DNA of 64,000 nucleotides from positions 1,302,001 through 1,366,000 of the forward strand of contig NZ_CP053831.1 in assembly GCF_013372205.1 (NCBI RefSeq). Direction: 5' to 3'. The position numbers and the translations under genes were made by a program. Each line of letters starts with the position of its first letter. Within the stretch, counting starts at the first letter, position 1. The notes under the pieces were generated by a model, which ran no database searches, had not been told where the DNA came from, and saw nothing but the letters and a program-made list of their open reading frames with translations. Below are positions 11,031-18,279 of the stretch, piece by piece. Source of the stretch: Campylobacter mucosalis (lineage in GTDB: Bacteria > Campylobacterota > Campylobacteria > Campylobacterales > Campylobacteraceae).

Positions 11031-11891
11031 TTAACAAAATTTAGCTAATAACTGGCTTTTTTGCTCTTTAAACTCTTCAAGCAAGGTGTTTAAATTTTGA
11101 CTTGATTTTGGGTTTAAACCAAGCATTTTAGCTACCATTTTATAGTAAATTTGTGGGCTTTCTTTTAGATTTATCGGTGGTGCTTTTTGGCTTTTGCTTA
11201 GTTTAATGCCATCTTTTTTTAAAAGCTCGTGGTGTAAAATTTCGCAGTTTTGAAATTTGTAATTTAGCTTGTTGGCTAAAAATTTTTGAGCCTGTGAACA
11301 CTCAAATAAATCAGCTCCACGAACTATGAAATTTACGCCTAAAAGCTCGTCATCAACGACACTTGCAAAATTGTAAGCCACAAATCCGTCCTTTCTAAAA
11401 AGCACAAAATCGCCCAAATTTAGCTCACACTTTATCTTTAAAGCAGTCTGACCTGAGATAAATGGCAAATTTTTATCTCTACAAATTCCAGTGTAAATGC
11501 CGTTTTTATAAGCATTTGGCGTGTGTTTAGAGCAACTGCAAAAATATGTATCTTTTAAATTTTTAACCGCTTGTTTGTAAATTTCGCTTCTAAAGGCTGA
11601 GCTAAATTTTGAGCGAAACTCCGCTAAATTCCTAGCCCCTGCGTCATAATCAAGCCTTAAAAACTCCAAAACATCAAATATATTTAAAACATACTCATCT
11701 TTATAACGCACTAAATCATAATCATCAATCCTAAGGTGCAAAAAGCCGTTTTGTGAGCGTGTAAAAAGATATGTGATGATGAAATTTATAGCATTTCCAG
11801 CGTGTAGATAACCGCTTGGAGTCGGTGCTATGCGTGAGATTGGCCGCCAAAGATAGCGGCCTTGTTTATTAGTCTCTTGGTTTAGCCTCAT
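11031..11891 (-). CDS. gluQ: glutamyl-Q tRNA(Asp) synthetase-like protein
   Basis: The 286-residue protein is a shortened glutamyl-tRNA synthetase catalytic domain without the anticodon-binding part. It has R-I-A-P-T-P-S-G-Y-L-H-A-G-N (HIGH region) near residue 20, a zinc-site-like C-S-C plus later C-R-D region, and a K-L-S-K-S motif near 230. GluQ attaches glutamate to queuosine in tRNA-Asp. Its function here is inferred from length and domain loss. The only in-frame ATG upstream of the signature is 11891, which overlaps the RRM gene by 23 bases. A GC-rich hairpin lies in the first codons. It precedes dnaE. Confidence 0.85.
   Translation of the reverse strand: MRLNQETNKQGRYLWRPISRIAPTPSGYLHAGNAINFIITYLFTRSQNGFLHLRIDDYDLVRYKDEYVLNIFDVLEFLRLDYDAGARNLAEFRSKFSSAFRSEIYKQAVKNLKDTYFCSCSKHTPNAYKNGIYTGICRDKNLPFISGQTALKIKCELNLGDFVLFRKDGFVAYNFASVVDDELLGVNFIVRGADLFECSQAQKFLANKLNYKFQNCEILHHELLKKDGIKLSKSQKAPPINLKESPQIYYKMVAKMLGLNPKSSQNLNTLLEEFKEQKSQLLAKFC
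11842..11861. other. GC-rich hairpin inside the start of gluQ
   Basis: GGCCGC (11842-11847 region) pairs with GCGGCC (to 11861) over a short loop, in otherwise AT-rich DNA. It lies a few bases past the stop of the upstream RRM gene and within the first 17 codons of gluQ. No T-run follows on the minus strand, so a simple terminator is doubtful. It could reduce gluQ translation or partly end RRM transcription. Confidence 0.4.
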
Positions 11892-12114
11892 TAACTCTTA
11901 GAGCACGTCCGCTAACCTCTTTGTTGTTTAGCTCCTCAATAGCTCTTTTTGCTGCATCATCATCAGGCATCTCGACAAAACCAAAACCTTTTGATCTGTT
12001 TGTCTCTCTGTCTTTTACTATCTTTGCACGTACAACCTCGCCAAATGGCTCAAAAGCCCCCCTAAGTTCTGATTCTGTCATACGATATGACAAATTCCCC
12101 ACATAAATATTCAC
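11869..12114 (-). CDS. small RRM-type RNA-binding protein
   Basis: The 81-residue protein is one RNA-recognition motif. RNP2 is I-Y-V-G-N-L near the N-terminus and RNP1 is K-G-F-G-F-V-E-M in the middle, as in the cyanobacterial/proteobacterial Rbp family of small RNA-binding proteins. I chose GTG 12114 because AAAGGA lies 6 bases upstream and the domain starts there; a longer frame to 12162 adds 16 residues unlike the family. The RNA targets are unknown. It overlaps the start of gluQ. Confidence 0.88.
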   Translation of the reverse strand: MNIYVGNLSYRMTESELRGAFEPFGEVVRAKIVKDRETNRSKGFGFVEMPDDDAAKRAIEELNNKEVSGRALRVNEAKPRD

Positions 12115-12232
12115 AAGAAATCCTTTAAAAATTTTCCGAAAAATTTCGGTTCTCTTAATCATATCTAAAATTTCAAAAAAAGGTGTAAATTTTTAAGAAA
12201 AAATCAAAATTTTAATAAAAAACGTGTAAAAT

Positions 12233-12537
12233 TTAGGAATTTTTCTTATCAACATACTGGGATATCTCTATTAAATTTAGATCCGGATCTCTTATGTAAA
12301 TGGATAAAATTTGCCCCAAAGCACCAGTTCTTTGGACTATGTCGCTATCAAGCTTGATATTATTTTGTAGCAATCTCTCTTTTACTAAATTTATATCCAT
12401 TTTAGTTACAAAACACAAATCAGCACTACCACAGGTTGGATTTATGGCGTGTGGCTTTATCTCGTATAAAACTCTACCGAACGACTAATATCGCTAACGG
12501 TAAGCACAAGATGATCAAGCCCAGTAATATCAAGCAT
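12233..12537 (-). pseudogene. VOC/glyoxalase-family gene with internal deletion
   Basis: The reverse strand from ATG 12537 encodes M-L-D-I-T-G-L-D-H-L-V-L-T-V-S-D-I-S-R-S-V-E-F-Y-T-R and then meets TAA. A different frame continues with I-K-P-H-A-I-N-P-T-C-G-S-A-D-L-C-F and runs to the end of a typical VOC domain with R-D-P-D-L-N-L-I-E-I-S. Intact relatives have about 25-30 more residues between these parts, so a deletion removed the middle and shifted the frame. The metal and substrate residues in the lost part are gone. A 61-residue internal frame from ATG 12418 is only the 3' half and is unlikely to be functional. Its start overlaps the end of the DJ-1 gene. Confidence 0.8.
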
Positions 12538-13093
12538 TTACAAGCTCAAGTAGTAAGTCGCTCTTTAGGCTGTCGCTTGTTTGTTTGCTAGTTAGCTCAC
12601 TTACGATAAACAAGGCAAATTCCAGCGATAGGGCAGGTCCTTTTGCAGTGATGATATTTTTATCTTTTACCACGTTTTTTTCGCTTGTGTATTTTGCGCT
12701 ACCTGCTTTGATGTTACTCTCAAAACCAGGATAGCAAGTAAAGCTATCTTTTAGCACACCAGCTTCGCCAAGCACCATTGGCGCGGCACAAATGGCAGCT
12801 AGAAATTTCCCCTTTGAGTCAAAATCACGCACAATCTCAATCACATTTTTATTTAAAGCAAGATTTGAAGCACCAGGCAAACCACCTGGCAAAACAATCA
12901 TATCAAAGCTCTTATCACCAAACTCATCTAGCGTGATATCGCTTTTTACGATGATATCGTGAGTGCCTCTGACAAAATTTTGGTTAACTCCAACAAGGCT
13001 AACAGCCACACCAGCTCTACGCAAAATATCAGCCGTAGCCAGTGCCTCAATCTCTTCAAATCCATCAGCTAAAAGTATCGCAACGCTTTTCAT
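12530..13093 (-). CDS. DJ-1/PfpI family protein
   Basis: The 187-residue protein has the DJ-1/ThiJ fold. It carries the acidic residue of A-D-G-F-E-E-I-E near the N-terminus and the nucleophile-elbow cysteine in A-A-I-C-A-A-P near residue 106, followed by a conserved C-terminal domain. Relatives have been described as glyoxalase III, deglycases or redox-linked chaperones, so the exact reaction is open. AGGAGATAGT precedes the ATG. It was probably translationally coupled to the now broken VOC gene downstream. A pair of methylglyoxal-related enzymes would fit but is inference. Confidence 0.85.
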   Translation of the reverse strand: MKSVAILLADGFEEIEALATADILRRAGVAVSLVGVNQNFVRGTHDIIVKSDITLDEFGDKSFDMIVLPGGLPGASNLALNKNVIEIVRDFDSKGKFLAAICAAPMVLGEAGVLKDSFTCYPGFESNIKAGSAKYTSEKNVVKDKNIITAKGPALSLEFALFIVSELTSKQTSDSLKSDLLLELVNA

Positions 13094-13179
13094 ACTATCT
13101 CCTTTAAATTTCAGGCCATTTTACAACTATTTATTAAATTTATATAAAATGCTTTTGATTTTTCAAGAAAGGATAGAAA

Positions 13180-13425
13180 ATGCAAGTAAAAATCACTTAC
13201 TGCAACTCTTGAAACTATCGTCCAGTAGCTTCTCGTGTAGAAGATGAACTTCTTAAAAATTTCGACGATATCAAGGTTGAAAAGGTTATAGGAAGCGGTG
13301 GAAATTTCATCGTTGAAGTTGATGGCGACATCATTTTTTCAAAAAAAGATTTGGTTGGCACAAATGAAGCCAGATTTCCAAATGCAAATGAGATAACTGC
13401 TCTTATTAGGGCCAAAGTCTCTTAA
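13180..13425 (+). CDS. SelW/Rdx-family selenoprotein with in-frame UGA (Sec)
   Basis: From ATG 13180 (GAAAGGATAG upstream) the frame reads M-Q-V-K-I-T-Y-C-N-S, then TGA at 13210-13212, then N-Y-R-P-V-A-S-R-V-E-D-E-L and on to TAA at 13425. Read as selenocysteine, this gives an 81-residue protein with the C-x-x-U redox motif and the N-Y-R-P signature of SelW-type Rdx proteins, which have a thioredoxin-like fold and a role in thiol redox chemistry. The reading frame continues for 70 codons with family-like sequence after the UGA, so a true stop is unlikely. A standard gene caller would miss or truncate it. Expression needs SelA, SelB, SelD and tRNA-Sec, which are not in this window. Confidence 0.88.
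13213..13243 (+). promoter_or_regulatory. candidate bacterial SECIS region downstream of UGA 13210
   Basis: Bacterial SelB recognises a hairpin just 3' of the UGA. Here CTTCT (13229-13233) can pair with AGAAG (13239-13243) over a CGTGT loop, 16 bases after the UGA, within the coding sequence. The loop differs from the E. coli fdhF element, but SECIS loops vary between lineages and coevolve with SelB. Confidence 0.45.
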
Positions 13426-13431
13426 GATAAA

Positions 13432-13459
13432 GGGGCTTAACGCCCCCCCCCTTTTTTTT
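13432..13459 (+). terminator. terminator after the SelW gene, with C9 tract
   Basis: GGGGC (13432-13436) and GCCCC (13442-13446) form a stem. The C run continues to 13451 (nine C in all by my count), followed by eight T. The tract sits between the convergent SelW and adhesin genes, two bases after the adhesin stop on the other strand. A homopolymer this long is prone to length change. Confidence 0.6.
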
Positions 13460-13460
13460 A

Positions 13461-16400
13461 CTAGATGTCGATCTCAACCTTTATGTTTTTATCTGCTTCG
13501 ATATAAACGGTTTCGCCGTTTGACTCACATTTATAGACGTTGCTTTTGTTTGTATCTACTTGATTTTCCTTATCGCCTACTACATTATGCTTATCATTTA
13601 GCATTTTTAACTCATTTTGTTCAGTTAATTGCTTAAATCCTTTTAGCTTTAAAACATCGTGCTGGTCGCCTACAATCTTAAGAACAGTATTAACGCTCTT
13701 ATCACTTGCACTTACATTCTCAATAGGTTTTGGACTTATCGTGCTATTACTACCGCCATTTATATCGATAACTTTATTTTTAGTAACAACACTATCGATG
13801 ATATCTAGGGAACTTCTTGCGTCTAAAGTCATCTCAACAGCGCCATCTTTGCCGTTTGCGCCCATTTGGATCTTTTCAAAACTGTTTAGTTTCTTATTAA
13901 GATCTGCAACTTTTGTAAAGTCGATGTTATCCATCACGATTAGCGTATCTGTACCACCTTTTGCGTCGATTGTTTTGTTTGTATCATATACAAATTTCTC
14001 ATCTAGGTTGCTACCCTCTATCGTATTTTCATTTTGCTTTAAACCGATAAGGTCGTTTGACGAAGAATTAAACGAACCATTTGGTATAAATGCTTTGTTT
14101 TTAGATATATTATCACTGCTAATACTAGAATCTGATGTAGATGAAATATCTGCAGAAATTTTACCATTTTGTTCCAGTGCTTTAACATAACTATTACTGT
14201 ATAGATGTGTGCCACTTCCAGTAGTGCCAACGGTTTTATAATTAGAACCGTCTGTCTTGCTTACATCTATATTTAAAGCAGCAGTACCTTCCATATCAAC
14301 ATAATCAACGCTTATCTTATAAAATCCAGCTTTTGCGGCATTAAACGAGCCAGTCGCAGGAACTAAAGAACCATCGACAGGATTTGATTGAAATACTGTA
14401 CTTGTTATGGTCTTGCCATCAATACACAAAGTAGATTTGTTATTATGACCGCTCGTTTTAAAATAATAAACACCAGGTGCGTCTATGTATATATATCCAT
14501 CCATTTTCACTATAACATCCGTGCCAACAGGCAGTGCTTCTCTTAGAGTATAGTTATTTGGTGTAAATTTCGCAGTTTCATTTACATCTATATCGCCATT
14601 GGTCTTACCCATAGCGCTAGATCCAAAGCTTAGCTTATCTGCCGTAGCTGTTGCACTTGGCTCTTTCTTGTCTAACCATTTTTTGTAGTTATCTCCTGTT
14701 TGAATATAGCCTGACTCGCCGTTTTTTTCTTCACTAGTCATAACAAGCTTATCTCGGTAGTTGTAAAAATACATATCAACGTCAAGACCGCTATTTTTGA
14801 TAATCGTATATGTTTCTCTAGTGACGTTACCAGCGGCATCAGTATGCTCTACTAGGTAGTTTTTACCCTCTGTTATACCAGTAATACTATTAACAAAGTC
14901 GCCATTTGAGTCAACACTAGCAGTTGTTGGATTATCTAAATCATCTAGGTCTATAATCTTAACTGTTTTAGATGTATTTGCTGCGTTGTCATTTTGTGTA
15001 TCAGAAACGTTGCCTTTAAAGTCTAGGTTGTAAGATGAGTCTTTTTTCGTAAATGACGCATCTAAATTTTGTATCGTATCAGGTGTGATATCTAAATTTA
15101 CCACAACATCAACAACACTTTTTCCACCTTTAGTAGTTATCTCGGCTCTAAATTTATCATTTTCCTCTTTTAAATCTAGTGCAGAGATTTTGACTTTATC
15201 ATCTGGATGAACTGATGTGGTGTTCCATGTAACGCCATCAGAAGTCGTAGCATACGACTCAGCTCTTCCGTCAGCTCCTATTGTGATCTTAATAGCTTTA
15301 TCACCTTTGCTAAAGGCGGCATTAGATACAACATAAGTGCCATTAGAATTTAACAGACTAACAAATCCACTCTCTTGCGCGTTTATGTTAAACACAAGAA
15401 CAGGTGTAGCGTCGTTGGTTAGAGCAACCTTAGATGTTCCTACGTTAGAGTTATCTACCGTAATCTTAGCACTAGCACCATCTATGGTCACGGGACTATT
15501 ACTGCCTGCTTTTAGGACACGGCTTACGCTATCTTCGTAGCTATCTAGAACGATGCTTGGTAGACTAGATTTGAAGTTAAGTGTTGTAGTTTTTTCATTC
15601 CCTTTGCCATCATTATCTTTATCTACTACTTCGTATGTTATACCGATAGTCTCTTTACCACCAGATTTTGCAACGCCTTGGCTAGCGTTATACTCATAAC
15701 TACCATCTTTCATATCAATAGTAAGTTTTGAGCCCTCTTTTGTTGTGATAGTAAGTTTTGAGCCCTTAATAGTCGCGCTAGTATTGGGTGTAATAGTATC
15801 AGTAGCAAAATCATAAGTGTATTTTATACCCTTTGTGCCATTATCATTTATAGTTATAGATACCTCTTTTGCACCATCTGCACCAAATGCAAAATCTACG
15901 CCGTCACTATCAAGAGCGCTATCTTTATGAGCAATTTTACCCATTGCCAAAGCTACTTCAAATTTTAGATCTTCAAATAGTCTAGCATTTTTATCTTTAT
16001 TGTTTATGCCGTCATAAGCGATAGGATTGAGGTCTGCTTGCTTAACATCTTTACTTAACATAAACGCATCAGAATCGATTTTGTTATCTACAAGAAATTT
16101 TTTCCAAATAGCCTCCTCCGCTTCGCCAATGCCATTATCTGCTTTAGAGCCACCTTGGTTTGTCAAAGTACCTGCAGATCCATCGCTAACAGTTGGCTCG
16201 CCATCAGATATGAAGTATAGTTTATTTTTAGCATTACCACTTAATTTGCCGCTATCTTTAAATTTATCCATTACCACAGCAAGTGCCGCATCATAGTTTG
16301 TGCCAGCGCCTATATCAAGATTAACATTATCCCATAAACTCTTTAACTTATCATAAGCATATTCTTTATTTATAATATCTTTAGCTTCGGCTATACTCAT

Positions 16401-17993
16401 CCACGTTTGACCATTTGAGTCTAGGACTTTTGCAGTTTTTGCAAATCCAACAATACTAATCTTTACATTATCACTACCAAGCTCCTGATACTCATCAAGC
16501 ATCTTTAAAATTTTCTCTTTGGCAATTTCTAACCTCGTATCCTTTTCGCTAGTTTTATAGTTCTTTCTTTCAGTATCCTTATTAGGGTCATCATTTATAC
16601 CCCAAAGCATACTTGCAGAAAAGTCAAGCACAAGCGTGGCATTTACCTGCTCAGCAAAAGTAACTTCTATATCTTTTGTGGCATCTACATAAAACTCTGG
16701 CGAATCATCTTCGATATTTATCTTAATATCAGCTTCAGCTGTCGAGCCAAATGTATTTGTAGCCTTAACTTTTAAAGATGTAGATAGGATATCTTCGACA
16801 TTTTTTACAGTATATTTTTCGTTTACTGAGTGATCAATAGGCTTGTTTAGGACCGCATTTACTTCGCCTGTGTTTGCATTTAGTGTGACTTTTAGCACCT
16901 CTTCACTACCAGCTTTACCTATCATGGTGTTATCGTCTGATTTCTCCCATACTACCGTTACTCCACCTGATTTCAAACCACTATCTGTGTTGCTTGGAGC
17001 TACAAATGCAAATTTAACCGCACTAGAACTTTCTGCGGCAATTGTTTTTACCGTCGTTGCGCTATCCGTAGCATCGCTATCACCCCTAGTATCTTTAATG
17101 CCACCAGCTAAACCCTCCTCTGAAACATTCATGACAATCTTACCGTCAATAGTATCTGTGTCAGCACTCACCTTGATGTTTATCTTATCTGTTAAAGTTG
17201 ATACATCTATACCATCAGTAGGCCAATTACTATCTACTTTAACTTTAGAGTAATCATCATCACCAGCTGTGCCGCTTATAACGCTATAAGCCACTGTAGT
17301 TGCGGGCGTACCTGGATCCACTTTAAATGAAATAACATCCTTATCCTTATCATTACCCTCAACAGCTCCACCACTACTACTTATTTTGTCTTTTATTGTA
17401 TCAGGAGTGTCTTTTGAATCTGCTAGGACACTAGGAATAGCAAAGCCGCCTTTAGCATCTTTTGGGTTAGTCGCGATAGAACTCTTGTTGCCATCAATAT
17501 CTTGAGTGTCGTTAGGTGCACCACCTATGCTAGTAAACCAAGCTACTCCATCATCGCCAAAAGTGCCTAAATCTCTATAATCCGCATTTACATTTGAATA
17601 GTGTCCACCATCTGCAAAGTACGCTGGATTTATCTGAGCAGTACCACCTTCCCCACTACCAGCACTGCTACCCGCTGCGGTTTCTTCTAGGTTAGAAAGA
17701 TCGATACCTGCTAAAATTACCTTTTGTAAATCAGCAAGATCAGCAACTACAGCATCTTGCCCAAAGCCACTATCTTGTGTCACACTAGAATCTAGCAAAA
17801 CACTATCACTTGCTCCTATATCCATTTGTTTGCCGTTATCCATCGACAATACAGCATTTGTGTTTCCAATCGTCTTTACAACCTCACCTGCAAATACGGC
17901 ATCTCCTACTTGCAAAATCCTTTGATTTCCATTTGTACCAACTGCCAAAGCATAACCACTTAGTTGTTTTACCACTCCAACTTGCAATAACAT
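13461..17993 (-). CDS. LapA-like type I secreted giant adhesin (retention module, VWA, PA14-like domain)
   Basis: The 1510-residue acidic protein lacks a signal peptide. The N-terminal ~110 residues resemble the retention module of LapA/BapA-type adhesins and end in a di-alanine site, T-A-A-G at 105-108, which is the LapG protease site motif in Pseudomonas LapA. Extender-like beta domains follow. A VWA domain has its MIDAS D-F-S-A-S at 457-461, T565 and D597. A PA14/GLEYA-like domain lies at about 1120-1260. The C-terminus (about 1320-1510) has G-G-T-D-T and E-K-I-x-M features of RTX-type type I substrates. ATG 17993 has AAAGGA upstream. Expected role: surface adhesion or biofilm, released by a LapG-like protease. 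No exporter, LapD or LapG gene is in the window. The promoter carries a C10 tract, so on/off expression is likely. Confidence 0.85.
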   Translation of the reverse strand: MLLQVGVVKQLSGYALAVGTNGNQRILQVGDAVFAGEVVKTIGNTNAVLSMDNGKQMDIGASDSVLLDSSVTQDSGFGQDAVVADLADLQKVILAGIDLSNLEETAAGSSAGSGEGGTAQINPAYFADGGHYSNVNADYRDLGTFGDDGVAWFTSIGGAPNDTQDIDGNKSSIATNPKDAKGGFAIPSVLADSKDTPDTIKDKISSSGGAVEGNDKDKDVISFKVDPGTPATTVAYSVISGTAGDDDYSKVKVDSNWPTDGIDVSTLTDKINIKVSADTDTIDGKIVMNVSEEGLAGGIKDTRGDSDATDSATTVKTIAAESSSAVKFAFVAPSNTDSGLKSGGVTVVWEKSDDNTMIGKAGSEEVLKVTLNANTGEVNAVLNKPIDHSVNEKYTVKNVEDILSTSLKVKATNTFGSTAEADIKINIEDDSPEFYVDATKDIEVTFAEQVNATLVLDFSASMLWGINDDPNKDTERKNYKTSEKDTRLEIAKEKILKMLDEYQELGSDNVKISIVGFAKTAKVLDSNGQTWMSIAEAKDIINKEYAYDKLKSLWDNVNLDIGAGTNYDAALAVVMDKFKDSGKLSGNAKNKLYFISDGEPTVSDGSAGTLTNQGGSKADNGIGEAEEAIWKKFLVDNKIDSDAFMLSKDVKQADLNPIAYDGINNKDKNARLFEDLKFEVALAMGKIAHKDSALDSDGVDFAFGADGAKEVSITINDNGTKGIKYTYDFATDTITPNTSATIKGSKLTITTKEGSKLTIDMKDGSYEYNASQGVAKSGGKETIGITYEVVDKDNDGKGNEKTTTLNFKSSLPSIVLDSYEDSVSRVLKAGSNSPVTIDGASAKITVDNSNVGTSKVALTNDATPVLVFNINAQESGFVSLLNSNGTYVVSNAAFSKGDKAIKITIGADGRAESYATTSDGVTWNTTSVHPDDKVKISALDLKEENDKFRAEITTKGGKSVVDVVVNLDITPDTIQNLDASFTKKDSSYNLDFKGNVSDTQNDNAANTSKTVKIIDLDDLDNPTTASVDSNGDFVNSITGITEGKNYLVEHTDAAGNVTRETYTIIKNSGLDVDMYFYNYRDKLVMTSEEKNGESGYIQTGDNYKKWLDKKEPSATATADKLSFGSSAMGKTNGDIDVNETAKFTPNNYTLREALPVGTDVIVKMDGYIYIDAPGVYYFKTSGHNNKSTLCIDGKTITSTVFQSNPVDGSLVPATGSFNAAKAGFYKISVDYVDMEGTAALNIDVSKTDGSNYKTVGTTGSGTHLYSNSYVKALEQNGKISADISSTSDSSISSDNISKNKAFIPNGSFNSSSNDLIGLKQNENTIEGSNLDEKFVYDTNKTIDAKGGTDTLIVMDNIDFTKVADLNKKLNSFEKIQMGANGKDGAVEMTLDARSSLDIIDSVVTKNKVIDINGGSNSTISPKPIENVSASDKSVNTVLKIVGDQHDVLKLKGFKQLTEQNELKMLNDKHNVVGDKENQVDTNKSNVYKCESNGETVYIEADKNIKVEIDI

Positions 17994-18034
17994 TACATAT
18001 TCCTTTTTTATTAATTCTTATTATAAAGGGTCGG

Positions 18035-18064
18035 ATTATATCAAATGGGGGGGGGGTTCGTCAA
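18035..18064 (-). promoter_or_regulatory. phase-variable promoter of the LapA-like adhesin (C10 in spacer)
   Basis: On the minus strand TTGACG (18064-18059) and TATAAT (18040-18035) are separated by 18 bases that include a run of ten C (G10 at 18047-18056 on the plus strand). The -10 is perfect and the -35 matches five of six. Loss of one base would give the optimal 17-bp spacer. Slippage should tune transcription, as known for Neisseria porA and opc. The adhesin start codon lies about 42 bases past the -10. Confidence 0.8.
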
Positions 18065-18080
18065 TTGTGCCCATGCACAA
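18065..18080. promoter_or_regulatory. operator-like dyad abutting the adhesin -35
   Basis: A perfect inverted repeat, TTGTGC-CCAT-GCACAA, sits directly upstream of the -35 hexamer of the adhesin promoter. Its place and symmetry suit a dimeric regulator. A second, weaker dyad, GATTGA-n8-TCAATC, lies near 18139-18158 on the side of the first autotransporter gene. No regulator gene is close by. Confidence 0.45.
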
Positions 18081-18212
18081 CTATACTATAAAGCCCGTTA
18101 ATTTCTTAATATGTCATATAAAATTTAATGAAAAGTAGATTGAAATTTCAGTCAATCTCTACACCCAAAAAACATCAAAAAGTAAAACTTTATTTAAAAA
18201 GCATTATAAATT

Positions 18213-18243
18213 TTAACATTACTTTAAGTGGGGGGGGTAAAAT
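18213..18243 (+). promoter_or_regulatory. promoter of autotransporter copy 1 with G8 tract
   Basis: A -10-like TAAAAT (18238-18243) follows directly on eight G (18230-18237). AACATT (18215-18220) is 17 bases upstream; TTAACA (18213-18218) is a 19-base alternative. The same sequence, differing in G number, precedes all four copies. The start codon follows after 36 bases with AAGGAG at 18269-18274. Confidence 0.65.
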
Positions 18244-18279
18244 ACCATTGTGATTTCTACAATAATTTAAGGAGTTAAA

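Noticed and set aside
12233-12418. A 61-codon frame that could be called a small intact gene
   Set aside because: It is the 3' half of a VOC domain; the 5' half lies directly upstream in another frame, so it is part of a pseudogene.
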